Shown: piece by piece, positions 38,625 through 47,288 of the stretch | Position numbering within the stretch: the first letter of the stretch is position 1 | How the letters are laid out: each line of letters starts with the position of its first letter | Origin: an uncultured Lachnospiraceae bacterium | GTDB lineage: Bacteria; Bacillota; Clostridia; Lachnospirales; Lachnospiraceae | Reading direction: 5' to 3' | Assembly: GCA_910586585.1 (NCBI GenBank) | Contig: CAJUKA010000012.1 | Span: 18,597 to 82,596 of the forward strand | DNA length: 64,000 bases | Program-made: the position numbers and the translations under genes | The notes under the pieces: generated by a model | What the model saw: only the letters and a program-made list of their open reading frames with translations | Told to the model about the DNA's origin: nothing | The model's database searches: none

Positions 38625-39305
38625 ATGAATGAAAAACTCATGATAGCACTGCGCAGCAACGCAGCAAATGATTACTTAAAGGAGATAAATTATACAGGAT
38701 ATTTACGGGAGCAGGAATTGGGAAAGATAAAACTTCCGACAGGTAAAATTGTTGCAAACGATCCGCTTATTGCGGAGGAGACGGAACCTTTTACCATTTG
38801 TGTGACTCCTGGAGAATATCCAGTAATGCTATATGTGAATCATTCTGATGGAGATCAGCGTGTTGCATTTGCTGAAATTCGCTTCCTGGAAGATATGCCA
38901 GTTCGCTTCGCGCCTGCGTTGGTAGAGGGGCAGGATTTGGAAGAATTGGAGGAGGATGAGGTTTTTTGTTATGGTGTTGATACAGGAACGGGATGTTTTA
39001 TGGACGAACAGACCTCTCAAAAATTAGTGAATATATTTGAATCTTTTGATGAAAACGCACTGCCAGAATCTTTTGATGAAGGGTCGATTTTTCCAGAATT
39101 GCCAGAGCTTGGGGATATGTTAGATGAGAGTTATGTAGATACTTATATGACTGCAAATTATGTCCTTCCAGGAACGGAGTTAAACATTGTTGCATTTTCT
39201 TCAGGATATGGAGACGGTGCATATCCATCGTATTGGGGATACGATGCTTCGGGTAACATATGCTGCCTGATTACGGATTTTTATGTGATCGATTTGGAGT
39301 CGTAG
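38625..39305 (+). CDS. DUF4241-domain protein
   Basis: 226 residues after AGAGGAGAG. N-terminal LPTGKIVANDPLI and the C-terminal FSSGYGDGAYPSYWGYDASG are typical of DUF4241, a family of unknown function. It has been linked by others to polymorphic-toxin immunity sets; no toxin gene is seen here. An acidic loop (GQDLEELEEDEVF and FDENALPESFDEGS) separates the halves. No signal peptide. Confidence 0.82.
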   Translation: MNEKLMIALRSNAANDYLKEINYTGYLREQELGKIKLPTGKIVANDPLIAEETEPFTICVTPGEYPVMLYVNHSDGDQRVAFAEIRFLEDMPVRFAPALVEGQDLEELEEDEVFCYGVDTGTGCFMDEQTSQKLVNIFESFDENALPESFDEGSIFPELPELGDMLDESYVDTYMTANYVLPGTELNIVAFSSGYGDGAYPSYWGYDASGNICCLITDFYVIDLES

Positions 39306-39323
39306 TACTCTGATTGAGAATAT

Positions 39324-39672
39324 TTATACTATTTTTATTGTAGGGGGATATTTTAACAAATCAGGATCTTGTGGATTTTCCAGCAGCTCACGAACCTCAC
39401 TGCCCAGCGCAAAGGCCATCATATATTCTTCTGCGGAAGCTACATAATCATTTATAATCGACGCCCTAGATTCCACAGCATCAATCATCTGATTGGTAAT
39501 ATTATTTTTCACCATAGAAGCAACAGTTCCTGATACAATAATCCAAAGCAATATCATACCTACAAATGTAATTATTGATAGACTTCATAATCTCCAGATT
39601 GGTTAATTGTGGTTGCGCCAGAATTGTATTGCGGAATTCCTCTAATGATTCACCCGTTCGAGTGGTAATGTT
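39324..39672 (-). pseudogene. Inverted N-terminal and sensor pieces of a chemoreceptor gene
   Basis: The minus strand encodes two chemoreceptor pieces in the wrong order. First comes a sensor-domain piece, [18 protein letters not shown] then QLTNLEIMKS. The normal N-terminus follows: MKSINN, a frameshift, then TFVGMILLWIIVSGTVASM with the first membrane helix, then NQMIDAVESRASIINDYV and SAEEYMMAFALGSEVREL. The join falls at ATGAAGTCT, which both pieces share. The plus strand from 39673 holds the matching C-terminal part. This is rearranged debris of one gene. Confidence 0.75.
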
Positions 39673-40829
39673 TGTGGAAAAGTGGTAATGGTGCGTGTTA
39701 CAGTTGGTATTTTGTGCGCAAGCGTAGCAGCAGTGAGTATCCTTGTTACATTGCTGATTCTGTACCGCGAGGGCAGAGAATTGATGGCAATGGAACGTGC
39801 AATTCGGCGTCTTGGTAATTTGGAACTTTCTGCAGATCAGGAATTGGTATCCTTTTATGGGAGAAAAGATGAGATTGGAATGATTGCCCAGACAATACAT
39901 CATGTCTGTGACTGTCTGCGAAAGACAATCGATGATATTGGCCGGATTTTGGGGGAAATGGCGGCTGGAAATGTTGCTGTGGATGTTTCCAAAAAAGAAG
40001 CCTATTATATTGGTGATTTCAAGGTTTTGGCACAAAGTCTGAAAAGTATTCGTACCAATCTTACGAATGTAATGCGTGATATTACAGATATTGCAAAGAA
40101 AGTAAACAATGGAGCCCATCAAGTATCAGAAGGCGCTCAGGCATTATCGCAGGGAACTGTGCAGCAAAAAGAATCTATCAATGGGCTTGTATCCAATATT
40201 ACAGATATTACACAACAGATTCAAGATAGTACGGTACGCTGCAGCAGTGCTACTGATTTGGTGGACAGAGCTACAGGTTATGCCTCCGAAGCAGACATTA
40301 AGATGGAACAGTTAATTACTGCCACAAGAAATATTGATCGGTCTTCAAATGAAATCAGCAGTATCATTAGAACAATTGAAGATATTGCCGTTCAGACAAA
40401 TCTTCTTGCATTAAATGCTTCTATTGAGGCGGCGCATGCAGGTACAGCAGGAAAGGGATTTTCAGTAGTGGCAGATGAAGTGCGCAACCTTGCAGCGCGA
40501 TCAGCAGAGGCGGCAGGGGATACAGGTACCTAATTGGTCATTCACTGCATGACGTAAAAACAGGTACAGAGTCCACAAACCTTGCTATTTCTGCAATGCA
40601 GGTAATTAGTGAATGTATTCAGTCCATTAAAATGCTGATGGATGAGATAGCGATTGCTAGTGTTCAGCAGTCAGAAATGATTGTCTCTGTGGAAAATAGA
40701 ATTAAAGAAGTTTCTAAGGTGATACAATCAAATTCTGATGCTGCGGAGGAAAGTGCTTTGATTTCAAATGAATTGTCAAAACAGTCAAAAACGCTAAATC
40801 AGTTGATAAGCCAGTTCCGCATTCAATAA
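39673..40829 (+). pseudogene. Frameshifted C-terminal part of a methyl-accepting chemotaxis protein
   Basis: From about 39682 the frame gives the second membrane helix ([20 protein letters not shown]), a HAMP region and the signalling helix with tip [20 protein letters not shown] and [16 protein letters not shown]. At about 40525-40533 the frame shifts: DTGT-stop in one frame, [19 protein letters not shown] in the next. The next frame then continues to QLISQFRIQ at 40829. The sensor domain and N-terminus are missing or inverted upstream. It appears non-functional unless the frameshift is an assembly error. Confidence 0.8.
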
Positions 40830-40837
40830 TTTTTTGG

Positions 40838-40890
40838 AGCTGCTGCAAAAGTAGAGAAAGAATCTACGGGTGCAGCGGCTTCTTTTTGGT
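40838..40890 (+). terminator. Imperfect terminator after the chemoreceptor pseudogene
   Basis: GAGCTGCTGCA and TGCAGCGGCT form the arms, followed by TCTTTTT. Confidence 0.55.
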
Positions 40891-41093
40891 TGGAAAATTA
40901 AATCATGTTTTTCTGACTTTCAGGCAAGGTTTGTATGGATTTTGGCTGTTACAAATGAGGAATAGCAACAATAAAAAATCATGGCAGAACAGAAATTTTT
41001 ATGTTATGCTAAAGATACTTAGAGAAATACTTTTATAAAGTAAAGCATTTTATGCTATTATTTAAGCTGTCGATAGCAGCATGGAGGATTAAG

Positions 41094-42212
41094 ATGGAAA
41101 AGAAAAAGATAACCAATATAGAAGTAAAGAGAAAGAACCGAAATGATGTGTTCCGCTATATATGTAAAAATGCGATGGTTTCAAACCCAGATATTTCTTA
41201 TGCTCTGAAAATAAGCCTTCCGACCGCAACGCAGATTACGAAGGAACTGATAGAGGAAGGTTTTGTGGAAGAAAAGGGGGCGCTTGAGTCCACGGGAGGC
41301 AGAAGAGCAAAAGCATTGGCGGTATCTGAAAATGTGGGCAAAGCAATAGGATTGGATATTACAAAAAACCATATTAGTTTGGTGCTTACGGATTTGACAG
41401 GTGAGATTTTAAAATACGAACGTATTTTTTTGCCATATGTGGCAGAGGATGCTTATTATCGTGAAGTAAATGATAAGCTGGAAACTTTTTTGGAGCAAAA
41501 TAGATGCAGCGAACAGAAGATTTTGGGGCTTGGAATTTCTTTTCCAGGGATTATTGATCTTGACAAGAAGTTGGTTACATACTCTCATGTACTAGGTGTA
41601 AAAGCTTTGCCATTTGATTTTGTGAGTCGTTTTTTTGCTTATCCCTGCCATTTCCTGAATGATGCAAATGCAGGCGCTTATGCAGAGGGGATACAGTCAG
41701 AAAGCATGGAGCGCTTTTTTTACTTGTCACTGAGCAATACGGTGGGAGGCGCTGTTTATAGTACTCACGGACTAGAACAAGGAAAGAACTTTCGCTGTGG
41801 GGAAGTAGGGCATATGACGATTGTACCAGATGGCGAAAGCTGTTACTGTGGGAAGCGGGGGTGTCTGGACGCATATTGTTGTGCTAAGTGTTTGACAGAG
41901 GGGAAGCTTGAAGATTTTTTTGAACGGTTGGAGAAGGGGGAGCAGGAAGCAGTCCAATTATGGGACAGATACACAACCTATCTTGCGATTGCAGTTAACA
42001 ATATTCACATGGTTCTCGACTGCGATATTGTTCTTGGCGGGTATGTAGGGAGCAGCATGGGTGAGCATATTCAAGATATACGCGATAAGGTAGCAGAAAG
42101 AAATACATTTGCAGAGGGTAGTTCTTTTGTAAAGACCTGCTGCCATAAGACGGGAGCGGCTGCTTTGGGAGCCTCCCTGAAAATAGTAGAGCTGTTTATA
42201 GAACAGGTATAA
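41094..42212 (+). CDS. ROK-family transcriptional regulator (XylR/NagC type)
   Basis: 372 residues from ATG 41094 (GGAGG six bases upstream). An N-terminal winged helix (about 10-75, ISLPTATQITKELIEEGFV) is fused to a ROK sugar-binding domain. That domain has GLDITKNHISLVLTDL, GISFPGII, DANAGAYAEG and the ROK zinc motif GHMTIVPDGESCYCGKRGC. Such proteins repress sugar catabolic genes and release DNA on binding a sugar or sugar phosphate. The downstream polyol dehydrogenase and GPH transporter are the likely targets. Confidence 0.9.
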   Translation: MEKKKITNIEVKRKNRNDVFRYICKNAMVSNPDISYALKISLPTATQITKELIEEGFVEEKGALESTGGRRAKALAVSENVGKAIGLDITKNHISLVLTDLTGEILKYERIFLPYVAEDAYYREVNDKLETFLEQNRCSEQKILGLGISFPGIIDLDKKLVTYSHVLGVKALPFDFVSRFFAYPCHFLNDANAGAYAEGIQSESMERFFYLSLSNTVGGAVYSTHGLEQGKNFRCGEVGHMTIVPDGESCYCGKRGCLDAYCCAKCLTEGKLEDFFERLEKGEQEAVQLWDRYTTYLAIAVNNIHMVLDCDIVLGGYVGSSMGEHIQDIRDKVAERNTFAEGSSFVKTCCHKTGAAALGASLKIVELFIEQV

Positions 42213-42230
42213 TGATAGGATTTGTCATTT

Positions 42231-42292
42231 GGAGACCCCAGCAATGGAGTCTCGTTTTTTGCAGATTGAGCGCGCTGGCGCTCAATCTTTTT
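42231..42292 (+). terminator. Double terminator after the ROK gene, including dispersed repeat copy 3
   Basis: GGAGACCCC ... GGAGTCTCG followed by six T (42231-42260), then at once the repeated hairpin TTGAGCGC-GCTG-GCGCTCAA with TCTTTTT (42266-42292). Confidence 0.85.
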
Positions 42293-42591
42293 ATATAAAC
42301 CTACTAAGAAAATTTAGATAAAATAACGAAAAGAACTGCTTTTAGAAAAATATTATTGACAGATATAACAAATAAATATAAAATAAGATACATAATAAAT
42401 ATATTTAATTAAGTAATTATTAAAGTAAAAAATGAAAGGAGTGTATCAATCTGTGACGCTTGAGCAGAACAGCGGCACAAATGACGAAGAAAAAAGAAAA
42501 AGATTTTCTGATGCAACGGATTGGTGTAGCAGAGTATCAATAAAGAAACAGATGAACCAACTATTTTTAATGAAAGAGAGAGGAATTTATC

Positions 42592-43641
42592 ATGGAAGGA
42601 AAAATGAAAACAGCAGTTATGTTAGGAATCGGAAAGATGGGTTTTGAGGAAAGAGATATCCCAAAAGTAAAGGACAATGAGGTGCTTGTGAAATTAGAGT
42701 ATGTAGGCATCTGCGGAAGTGACCTGCATTATTATGAGACAGGAGCAATCGGAGATTATGTTGTAGAGCCGCCCTTCGTTCTTGGGCATGAACCAGGAGG
42801 TACCGTCGTGGAGGTTGGTAAAAACGTGAAGCAACTCAAAATTGGTGACAGGGTAGCGCTAGAACCGGGAAAGACTTGCGGACACTGTGAGTTCTGCAAG
42901 ACAGGAAATTACAATCTCTGTCCAGATGTCGTATTTTTTGCAACACCGCCTGTAGACGGCGTATTTCAGGAATATGTGGCACATGAGGCAGATCTTTGCT
43001 TTAAACTGCCGGATAATGTGAGCACGATGGAAGGCGCTCTGATCGAGCCATTGGCAGTGGGATTCCATGCTGCAATGCAGGGCAGAGCAAGGGCAGGACA
43101 GACAGCGGTTGTCATGGGGGCAGGCTGTATCGGTTTGGTGACAATGATGGCATTGAAGGCAATGGGCGTGTCAAAGGTGTATGTGGTGGATATCATGGAA
43201 AAGCGCCTTCAGAAGGCATTAGAGTTGGGAGCAGATGGTGTGATCAATGCGGGCGAAACAGACGCCGTGGAAAAGGTGAGAGAACTGACAGATGGCAGAG
43301 GCTGCGATCTTGCAGTGGAGACTGCAGGTACGCAGGTCACAACAGTTCAGACAATCCATATGACAAAGAAAGGTGCAACAATTGTGCTGGTAGGCTATAG
43401 CAAGAGTGGGGAAATGACACTGCCTATGAGCCTTGCACTGGATAAGGAATTGACATTTAAAACCGTATTTCGTTACCGCCATATTTATCCGATGGCAATT
43501 GAGGCAGTTGCAGCAGGAAAAGTGAATCTGAAGGGCATTGTGACCGACGTGTTCAGTCTTGATGAAGCACAGAAGGCGATGGATTACAGTGTAAACAACA
43601 AGGCGGATATTGTAAAAGCTGTGATACGCATTGCAGACTAA
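42592..43641 (+). CDS. Zinc-dependent sorbitol/xylitol dehydrogenase-like protein
   Basis: 349 residues of the medium-chain dehydrogenase family, NAD(P)-dependent. Catalytic zinc ligands are in GICGSDLHYYETG and GHEPGG; the structural zinc site is CGHCEFCKTGNYNLC with four Cys. The dinucleotide fold is VMGAGCIGLVTMMALKAMG, followed by an Asp (YVVDIMEKR) that favours NAD over NADP. It oxidises a polyol to a ketose or the reverse; the exact polyol cannot be read. It is followed by a GPH transporter 50 bp on. Confidence 0.9.
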   Translation: MEGKMKTAVMLGIGKMGFEERDIPKVKDNEVLVKLEYVGICGSDLHYYETGAIGDYVVEPPFVLGHEPGGTVVEVGKNVKQLKIGDRVALEPGKTCGHCEFCKTGNYNLCPDVVFFATPPVDGVFQEYVAHEADLCFKLPDNVSTMEGALIEPLAVGFHAAMQGRARAGQTAVVMGAGCIGLVTMMALKAMGVSKVYVVDIMEKRLQKALELGADGVINAGETDAVEKVRELTDGRGCDLAVETAGTQVTTVQTIHMTKKGATIVLVGYSKSGEMTLPMSLALDKELTFKTVFRYRHIYPMAIEAVAAGKVNLKGIVTDVFSLDEAQKAMDYSVNNKADIVKAVIRIAD

Positions 43642-43691
43642 AAAACGGTACAGTCTGGGGTAAAGTATAGTCTATAATAAGGAGGATTGCA

Positions 43692-45080
43692 ATGGAACAG
43701 AAAAATACAGATGTCAGGGTGCCGTTAATCAGCAAGATTGCCTATGGCATGGGCGATGTAGGATGTAACTTTAGCTGGATGTTTGTCGGAAATTTTCTGA
43801 TGATATTTTATACCGATGTTTTTGGAATTGGAATGAGCGCGGTTGCAGGACTGATGCTGTTCTCACGGTTTTGGGATGCGATCAATGATCCCGTAATCGG
43901 CGGGCTGAGTGATAAGACAAATACAAGATGGGGAAGATACCGCCCTTGGCTTTTGGTTGCTGCACCATTAACTGCGCTTGTGCTGATGCTGACCTTCTGG
44001 GCGCACCCTGATTGGCCATCTACGGCAAAGATTGTTTATATGGCAGTGACTTACTGCATTTTGGTATTGGGTTACACCTGTGTCAATATTCCTTATGGAA
44101 CGCTATGTGGCGCAATGACACAGAATATAGAGGAACGGGCAAAAATTAATACCTTCCGTTCCGTTAGTGCGATGATCGCAATTGGGATTATCAATATTAT
44201 CACAGTACCCTTAATCGCAGCGCTTGGAGGAGGAAATGATAGAAGGGGGTATCTGTTGATCGCTGTCATATATGGCTGTATTTTTGCAGCCTGCCATATC
44301 TTTTGTTTTGCAAAAACAAAGGAAGTTGTGGAAGTACCTGAAAAAGAAAAAACGTCGTTGAAGGTACAACTGACTTCTGTTGCAAAAAACAGACCTTATA
44401 TGATTGCAGTTGCGGGACAATTTTTGTTTGGAATAACGCTTTATGGGAGGAATGCAGATGCACTGTACTACTTCACTTATGTAGAAGGAAATCAAGCATT
44501 GTTCAGTACATACTCACTTTTTATCATTATTCCTTCTATCATTGGTGCAGCCTGCTTTCCAGTAGTATTTCGATTGACAAACAATAAAGGCCGTTCCGCT
44601 TCCATCTTTGCATTGCTGACAGGAATCAGTATGTTTTGCATGTACTTTTTTACAGTAGGACAGTCACCAGTTCCCTTTTATCTGTTTTCGTGTCTGGCAC
44701 AGTTCTTTTTCTCAGGATTTAACACAGCAATTTATGCGATTGTACCAGATTGTGTGGAATATGGGGAATGGAAAACAGGTCTGCGCAATGACGGTTTTCA
44801 GTATGCTTTTATCTCACTGGGGAATAAAATTGGGATGGCGATTGGAACTTCTGCCTTGGCGGGTGTCTTGGGCAGTCTTGGATATGTGGCAAATCAGCAG
44901 CAGAATCCGGCTGTAGTAGCAGTGATTAAGCATTCGTTTACGACAGTTCCTGGGCTGCTGTGGATTGTAACGGCAATCGTGTTATATTTTTACCGCCTCA
45001 ATAAAAAAGCTTATAACAAGATTGTACAGGAGATTCAAGAAAGGAAAGAATATGGCACACAGACAAAGACCGCGCACTGA
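43692..45080 (+). CDS. GPH-family sugar/cation symporter
   Basis: 462 residues, twelve hydrophobic helices. Family features: KIAYGMGDVGCNFSW at the N-terminus, DVFGIGMSAVAGLMLFSRFW, DAINDPVIGGLSDKT, and RWGRYRPWLL in the helix 2-3 loop. The family imports glycosides, pentosides or hexuronides with H+ or Na+. AAGGAGG precedes the ATG. It is in an apparent operon with the dehydrogenase, so it likely supplies its substrate or a parent glycoside. Confidence 0.92.
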   Translation: MEQKNTDVRVPLISKIAYGMGDVGCNFSWMFVGNFLMIFYTDVFGIGMSAVAGLMLFSRFWDAINDPVIGGLSDKTNTRWGRYRPWLLVAAPLTALVLMLTFWAHPDWPSTAKIVYMAVTYCILVLGYTCVNIPYGTLCGAMTQNIEERAKINTFRSVSAMIAIGIINIITVPLIAALGGGNDRRGYLLIAVIYGCIFAACHIFCFAKTKEVVEVPEKEKTSLKVQLTSVAKNRPYMIAVAGQFLFGITLYGRNADALYYFTYVEGNQALFSTYSLFIIIPSIIGAACFPVVFRLTNNKGRSASIFALLTGISMFCMYFFTVGQSPVPFYLFSCLAQFFFSGFNTAIYAIVPDCVEYGEWKTGLRNDGFQYAFISLGNKIGMAIGTSALAGVLGSLGYVANQQQNPAVVAVIKHSFTTVPGLLWIVTAIVLYFYRLNKKAYNKIVQEIQERKEYGTQTKTAH

Positions 45081-45117
45081 GCAGTTAAAGCCAATGCTGC
45101 TTGAAATGGATAAATAA
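45052..45117 (+). CDS. Possible 21-residue truncated gene start
   Basis: ATG 45052 follows AAGGAAAG and overlaps the 3' end of the symporter gene in another frame. It reads MAHRQRPRTEQLKPMLLEMD plus Lys and stops. It may be the start of a third operon gene whose body was lost, or chance. Confidence 0.25.
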   Translation: MAHRQRPRTEQLKPMLLEMDK

Positions 45118-45224
45118 CCAATCTATGATTAACAAGGTCTAAGTGCAAGAAAGCAACACCAGTGACGTTTTGTAAAGGACTTTTTAATCATAATTACAAA
45201 AAGTTATGTTTCAGGGTAAAAAAT

Positions 45225-45260
45225 AGATCTGGGAATCTGTCTTTGGGGATTCCCAGATCT
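45225..45260 (+). terminator. Terminator-like hairpin after the symporter operon
   Basis: AGATCTGGGAATC and GATTCCCAGATCT, thirteen perfect pairs with a ten-base loop. It is convergent with the fragment at 45271. Confidence 0.75.
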
Positions 45261-45270
45261 ATAACGCTTC

Positions 45271-45510
45271 CTATACACTTCTATCAGCTTTCGGTGGTTT
45301 GACTTCTTCAGGAGAAAGTCCTGAAATATTAACAATTTCCTCTAAGGTATATTTGTCAGCTGCCAACATACGAAGTGCAACCTCTTTCATTCCTTCTTTT
45401 AATACCTGATTTGTCATATCTGGCACATAATAATTTCTTCAGTTCCTTTATCATAGCACTGTACTTCCACATTAAGTACTTCACAATACTTTTCTGAGAA
45501 ACTTCTTAGA
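45271..45510 (-). pseudogene. C-terminal fragment of an Rpn/PD-(D/E)XK-type transposase-related gene
   Basis: Minus-strand translation gives TLRSFSEKYCEVLNVEVQCY then DKGTEEIIMCQ, a frameshift, then MTNQVLKEGMKEVALRML, AADKYTLEEIVNISGLSPEE and VKPPKADRSV before the stop. The helical EGMKEVALRML ... TLEEIV-ISGLS-EEV tail is typical of Rpn-family (recombination-promoting nuclease) proteins. The catalytic N-terminal part is absent. Confidence 0.6.
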
Positions 45511-45516
45511 GTTTCG

Positions 45517-45538
45517 GAGCGATGCGTTAGCATCGCTC
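45517..45538 (-). terminator. Terminator hairpin at the cyclophilin stop codon
   Basis: GAGCGATGC-GTTA-GCATCGCTC, nine perfect pairs, includes the last codons and the TAA of the cyclophilin gene. Confidence 0.65.
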
Positions 45539-46048
45539 TGGTTCCGGATAATCCACGCCAAACGTATCGACTGTAACGCTTTTCATCACCTGCTCTTCGA
45601 GTGGTCTGTCGGAATAATCGGTGTTTGTGGTCGCAATCTTGTTCACAATATCCATTCCTTCAATCACTTTTCCAAATGCCGCATAACTGCCGTCAAGATG
45701 CGGGCTTGTCTCGTGCATGATGAAGAACTGGCTTCCTGCAGAATCAGGCATCATGCTTCTTGCCATGGATAGAACGCCAGGAGTATGAGACAGGTTATTT
45801 TCAAAACCATTTTGGGCAAATTCTCCAGCAATCGAATAGCCTGGGCCGCCTGTTCCAGTACCTTCAGGACAACCGCCTTGAATCATAAAACCGTTGATAA
45901 CCCTATGAAAAATTAATCCATTATAATATCCTTTGCTTATCAGACTGATAAAATTGTTGACTGTATTTGGTGCGATTTCAGGGTAAAGCTCTGCTTTTAT
46001 AACATCGCCAGTTTTCATTTCAATAGTAACAATTGGATTTTGTGCCAT
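45527..46048 (-). CDS. Cyclophilin-type peptidyl-prolyl cis-trans isomerase
   Basis: 173 residues from ATG 46048, which has AAGGAG nine bases upstream. No signal peptide, so cytosolic. Motifs: ELYPEIAPNTVNNFISL, FHRVINGFMIQGGCPEGTG, GVLSMARSMMPDSAGSQFFI and HLDGSYAAFGKV contain the catalytic Arg, Phe, Gln and His-region residues. It speeds proline isomerisation in folding. It stands alone on the minus strand. Confidence 0.95.
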   Translation of the reverse strand: MAQNPIVTIEMKTGDVIKAELYPEIAPNTVNNFISLISKGYYNGLIFHRVINGFMIQGGCPEGTGTGGPGYSIAGEFAQNGFENNLSHTPGVLSMARSMMPDSAGSQFFIMHETSPHLDGSYAAFGKVIEGMDIVNKIATTNTDYSDRPLEEQVMKSVTVDTFGVDYPEPERC

Positions 46049-46428
46049 AGTAAAAATCTCCTTTTTTATTTTCATATCAACAACATTTTAAAGGAAAATG
46101 ATGAAATAGTAAAGAGTCTGCTTAATATTATTTGCTCGCGCTTCATTCGTAAAAGTTCAGTACAGTGTTATTTAGGCAACGCAGTACAAGTTGTAACAGT
46201 TCAGCCATGCTCATTCATAAGTTGTCGGGTTGTGCATTCTGACAATTGATTTTGGTTATTTCCGACAACTTATTTCATGCTGGGCGTCCGCCCTATAAAA
46301 TTGAACTGTTACTACAATTACAAGAATATTCTGGATGTCTTGCATTCTTATTATAAAAAGGCTATATTGATAGTGTTGGAAGTGAATCATATTCTATTTT
46401 TGACAGAACAAATCATTTGGAGGAAGGC
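46049..46428. other. 380-bp divergent intergenic region
   Basis: Between the cyclophilin and response regulator genes. Besides the palindromic element at 46193-46312 it must hold promoters for both directions. I see no clear -35/-10 pair and no gene. Confidence 0.5.
46193..46312. repeat. 120-bp palindromic element with inverted ends, containing dyad repeat copy B
   Basis: Ends GTAACAGTTCA (46193-46203) and TGAACTGTTAC (46302-46312) are exact inverted repeats. Inside is the ATTCATAAGTTGTCGG ... CCGACAACTT hairpin (46213-46270) shared with 38296-38382. One end is also present alone at 24060-24083. It is too short to encode a protein and looks like a miniature mobile element. Confidence 0.7.
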
Positions 46429-47115
46429 ATGGCAGACTATATTTTAATTGTGGAAGATGACAATGACATCAATCATATGCTTTCGGAACTGCTTGGCAGT
46501 CAGGGATATGAGACGATATCCGCCTATTCGGGAACGGAGGCGCTATTATATATAGAAAGAACAACACCATTAGCAGTTATTTTGGATTTAATGCTTCCAG
46601 GAATGACAGGGGAGGAACTTTTGTCACGCATTAAAGAATTTGATGCTGGTATTTGTGTACTTGTTTCTTCAGCAAAAGATGATGTGCATACGCGAGTTGA
46701 ACTGCTTCGCGCTGGAGCAGACGACTATATAGTAAAGCCATTTGATACAGAAGAACTCCTGGCGAGATTAGAGGCAGTGCTTCGCCGCAACGGCCAAAAC
46801 AGCAGGAAACAAAAGCAGGATTGTCTAAGTTACAAAGATATTGTCATGAAACCAGAAGATTTTGGCATCACCGTATCAGGACAAGAAATTACATTGACAA
46901 AGCGTGAATATTTGATATTAGAATTGCTGATTCGTAATCCTGGAAAAGTGTTTACCAAAAATAATATTTATGAATCGGTCTGGAATGAGGAATATTTGGG
47001 AGAGGAGAATGCGGTCAATGTACATATCAGTAATATCCGTCAGAAGCTTGCAAAAGTAAACCCAAATGAGTCTTATATACAAACGATCTGGGGAATTGGC
47101 TTCAAAATGAAATAG
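46429..47115 (+). CDS. OmpR/VanR-like response regulator
   Basis: 228 residues from ATG 46429 (GGAGG five bases upstream). Receiver: VEDDNDINHMLSELL, phospho-Asp in VILDLMLPGMTG, Lys in YIVKPFD. Winged helix ends TIWGIGFKMK. It leads a set in which ABC ATPase, permease and kinase follow after a 173-bp gap, an arrangement typical of Firmicute peptide-antibiotic sensing and detoxification units. Confidence 0.92.
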   Translation: MADYILIVEDDNDINHMLSELLGSQGYETISAYSGTEALLYIERTTPLAVILDLMLPGMTGEELLSRIKEFDAGICVLVSSAKDDVHTRVELLRAGADDYIVKPFDTEELLARLEAVLRRNGQNSRKQKQDCLSYKDIVMKPEDFGITVSGQEITLTKREYLILELLIRNPGKVFTKNNIYESVWNEEYLGEENAVNVHISNIRQKLAKVNPNESYIQTIWGIGFKMK

Positions 47116-47288
47116 CGCATCTTTCTAAACAATATAATTCTCACACAATTATAACTTTAAGTTTTCTTTATACTTTTCCTAAGATTTCTAATAATCCCCC
47201 TGCTATACTAATATATATCTTAAAAATGATAAACACCATCTGCAAAACGACGCGATAGCGTCAAATATATAAGAAAGGGGATTGAAAA

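Noticed and set aside
39502..40122. 206-residue minus-strand open frame
   Set aside because: Most of it is the complement of the chemoreceptor HAMP/signalling region. Only its last third corresponds to the inverted sensor fragment, which is reported as pseudogene debris.
42432..42647. 71-residue frame before the polyol dehydrogenase
   Set aside because: It overlaps the start of the dehydrogenase gene in another frame, has no family features, and its composition looks like read-through of a leader.
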